Below are positions 11,724 to 12,647 of a stretch of DNA of 12,647 nt, piece by piece. Numbering within the stretch: position 1 is the first letter of the stretch; the number at the start of each line of letters is the position of its first letter. Position numbers and translations under genes: made by a program. Under the pieces are notes generated by a model. The model was not told the origin of the DNA. It saw only the letters and a program-made list of their open reading frames with translations, and made no database searches. The DNA is from Actinomycetes bacterium (GTDB taxonomy: Bacteria; Actinomycetota; Actinomycetes; S36-B12), in assembly GCA_030425745.1 (NCBI GenBank), contig JAUHZW010000039.1, forward strand, positions 1-12,647, read 5' to 3'.

Positions 11724-12647
11724 CGATGGCTCCCGAGAAGTAGTCCGCTGCGTGACGCCCACGCGCCAGCAGATCATCCAGATCGTTGCCGATCACCGTC
11801 ACGTGGCCCACCTTGCGACCAGGCCGCACCTGCTTGCCGTAGAGGTGCACCTTGAGGCCGGGGTCCCGCGCGAGGACGTGCTTGTAGGCCGAGTAGAGGT
11901 CCGGCACGTCACCCCCGAGGATGTTCACCATCACCGCGTGCGGGGCGACGGCGGCAGGTGATCCGAGCGGCAGGTCCAGGACCGCTCGCAGATGGTTCTC
12001 GAACTGGCTGGTGCGCGCCCCCTCGATGGTCCAGTGCCCGGAGTTGTGGGGGCGCATGGCCAGTTCATTGACGTAGAGACGCTGGCCGTCGTCGAACAGC
12101 TCGACCGCGAGCATGCCGGTGACGTTCAGGTCGCGGGCGATGCGCAGGGCGAGGTCCTGAGCCTCGACAGCCCGATCCCCCGCGAGGCCGGGTGCGGGCG
12201 CCACCACCTCCGAGCAGATGCCGTTGGCCTGGACGGTGCGCACGACCGGGTAGGCCACGGCCTGCCCGTGCGGCGATCGGGCGACCTGCGCTGACAGCTC
12301 CTGCACGAAGTCGATCCGCTGCTCGGCCAGCCACTGAGCACCGGGTGGCAGCGGGATGGCGAGGACGTCTCCGGCAGCCGCAGCGTCGTCGACCACCCAC
12401 ACGCCCTTGCCGTCATAGCCGCCCCGTGAGGTCTTGAGGACCACGGGCCAACCGGCCTCCTCGGCGAAGGCCTCGACGTGGTCGACAGCCTCGACCACAC
12501 GCCAGAGCGGGCAGGGGATGCCGATGTCGGTGAGGGCTTGGCGCATATGGATCTTGTCCTGCGCGTGGAACAGGGCCGACGGGCCGGGGCGCACCGCGAC
12601 ACCCATCGCCTCGAGCTGCTCCAGGTGAGCCGGAGGCACATGCTCGT
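11716..12647 (-). CDS. purK: N5-carboxyaminoimidazole ribonucleotide synthase (N-terminus outside window)
   Basis: An ATP-grasp enzyme that carboxylates AIR with ATP and bicarbonate, feeding PurE. About 309 residues are visible; the first 70-80, holding most of the N-terminal Rossmann domain, lie beyond the right edge, and the frame enters as ...EHVPPAHLEQLE. Visible motifs are DKIHMRQAL, PVVLKTSRGGYDGKGVWVV (the ATP-grasp lysine and glycine loop), the QELSAQVARS strand, VNELAMRPHNSGHWT (metal and substrate site) and a C-terminal HLYGKQVRPGRKVGHVTV. All fit PurK rather than PurT. The GTG at 12639 is inside the protein. The TGA (11716-11718) overlaps the purE start by 8 nt. Confidence 0.96.
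   Translation of the reverse strand, partial: EHVPPAHLEQLEAMGVAVRPGPSALFHAQDKIHMRQALTDIGIPCPLWRVVEAVDHVEAFAEEAGWPVVLKTSRGGYDGKGVWVVDDAAAAGDVLAIPLPPGAQWLAEQRIDFVQELSAQVARSPHGQAVAYPVVRTVQANGICSEVVAPAPGLAGDRAVEAQDLALRIARDLNVTGMLAVELFDDGQRLYVNELAMRPHNSGHWTIEGARTSQFENHLRAVLDLPLGSPAAVAPHAVMVNILGGDVPDLYSAYKHVLARDPGLKVHLYGKQVRPGRKVGHVTVIGNDLDDLLARGRHAADYFSGAIDE

Noticed and set aside
1..12647. Mobile element, phage or defence system
   Set aside because: No transposase, integrase, terminal inverted repeat, tRNA attachment site, nuclease or toxin-antitoxin pair was found. Apart from the repeats the content is ordinary chromosomal envelope and housekeeping genes.

Overview
This GC-rich window has actinobacterial character. 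Its coding density is high, GTG starts are used, and several starts lie 6-7 nt from a TANNNT -10 box, as in leaderless actinobacterial transcripts. The right half carries a purK-purE pair and a FadE25-type acyl-CoA dehydrogenase, a neighbourhood I recall from mycobacteria (Rv3276c-Rv3274c). The genus cannot be fixed from this window; a Micrococcales- or Propionibacteriales-type actinobacterium is plausible. All assignments come from reading motifs, not from a database search.

Left edge (1-644): the C-terminal end of a LytR_C-domain protein on the + strand. It is followed by a gene-free stretch with a candidate promoter, a perfect 12-bp hairpin with a C-rich loop at the expected transcript start (a possible small RNA), and a 19-bp tandem repeat array.

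Surface-glycan block (645-6763): a minus-strand pair (CDP-alcohol phosphatidyltransferase-like membrane enzyme, then a GT2 glycosyltransferase) is divergent from a plus-strand nucleotidyltransferase. Next come three tightly coupled minus-strand glycosyltransferases, transcribed from 6763 down to 3182. A second array of the same 19-bp repeat family lies at the convergent junction near 3116-3164. Together the genes suggest assembly or decoration of an envelope glycan or teichoic-acid-like polymer, possibly with a CTP-activated alcohol transferred as a phosphodiester. The chemistry is inferred.

Middle (6825-9361, minus): a secreted ten-cysteine protein of unknown function, and a FadE25-like acyl-CoA dehydrogenase 23 nt upstream of it in the transcription direction.

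Right (9468-12647): UDP-glucose 6-dehydrogenase and a small CoA-binding-fold protein on the plus strand, convergent with purE and purK on the minus strand. UDP-glucuronate from Ugd is a likely precursor for the glycan block. PurE and PurK carry out carboxylation in purine synthesis. No tRNA, rRNA, insertion sequence, phage gene or CRISPR array was seen.
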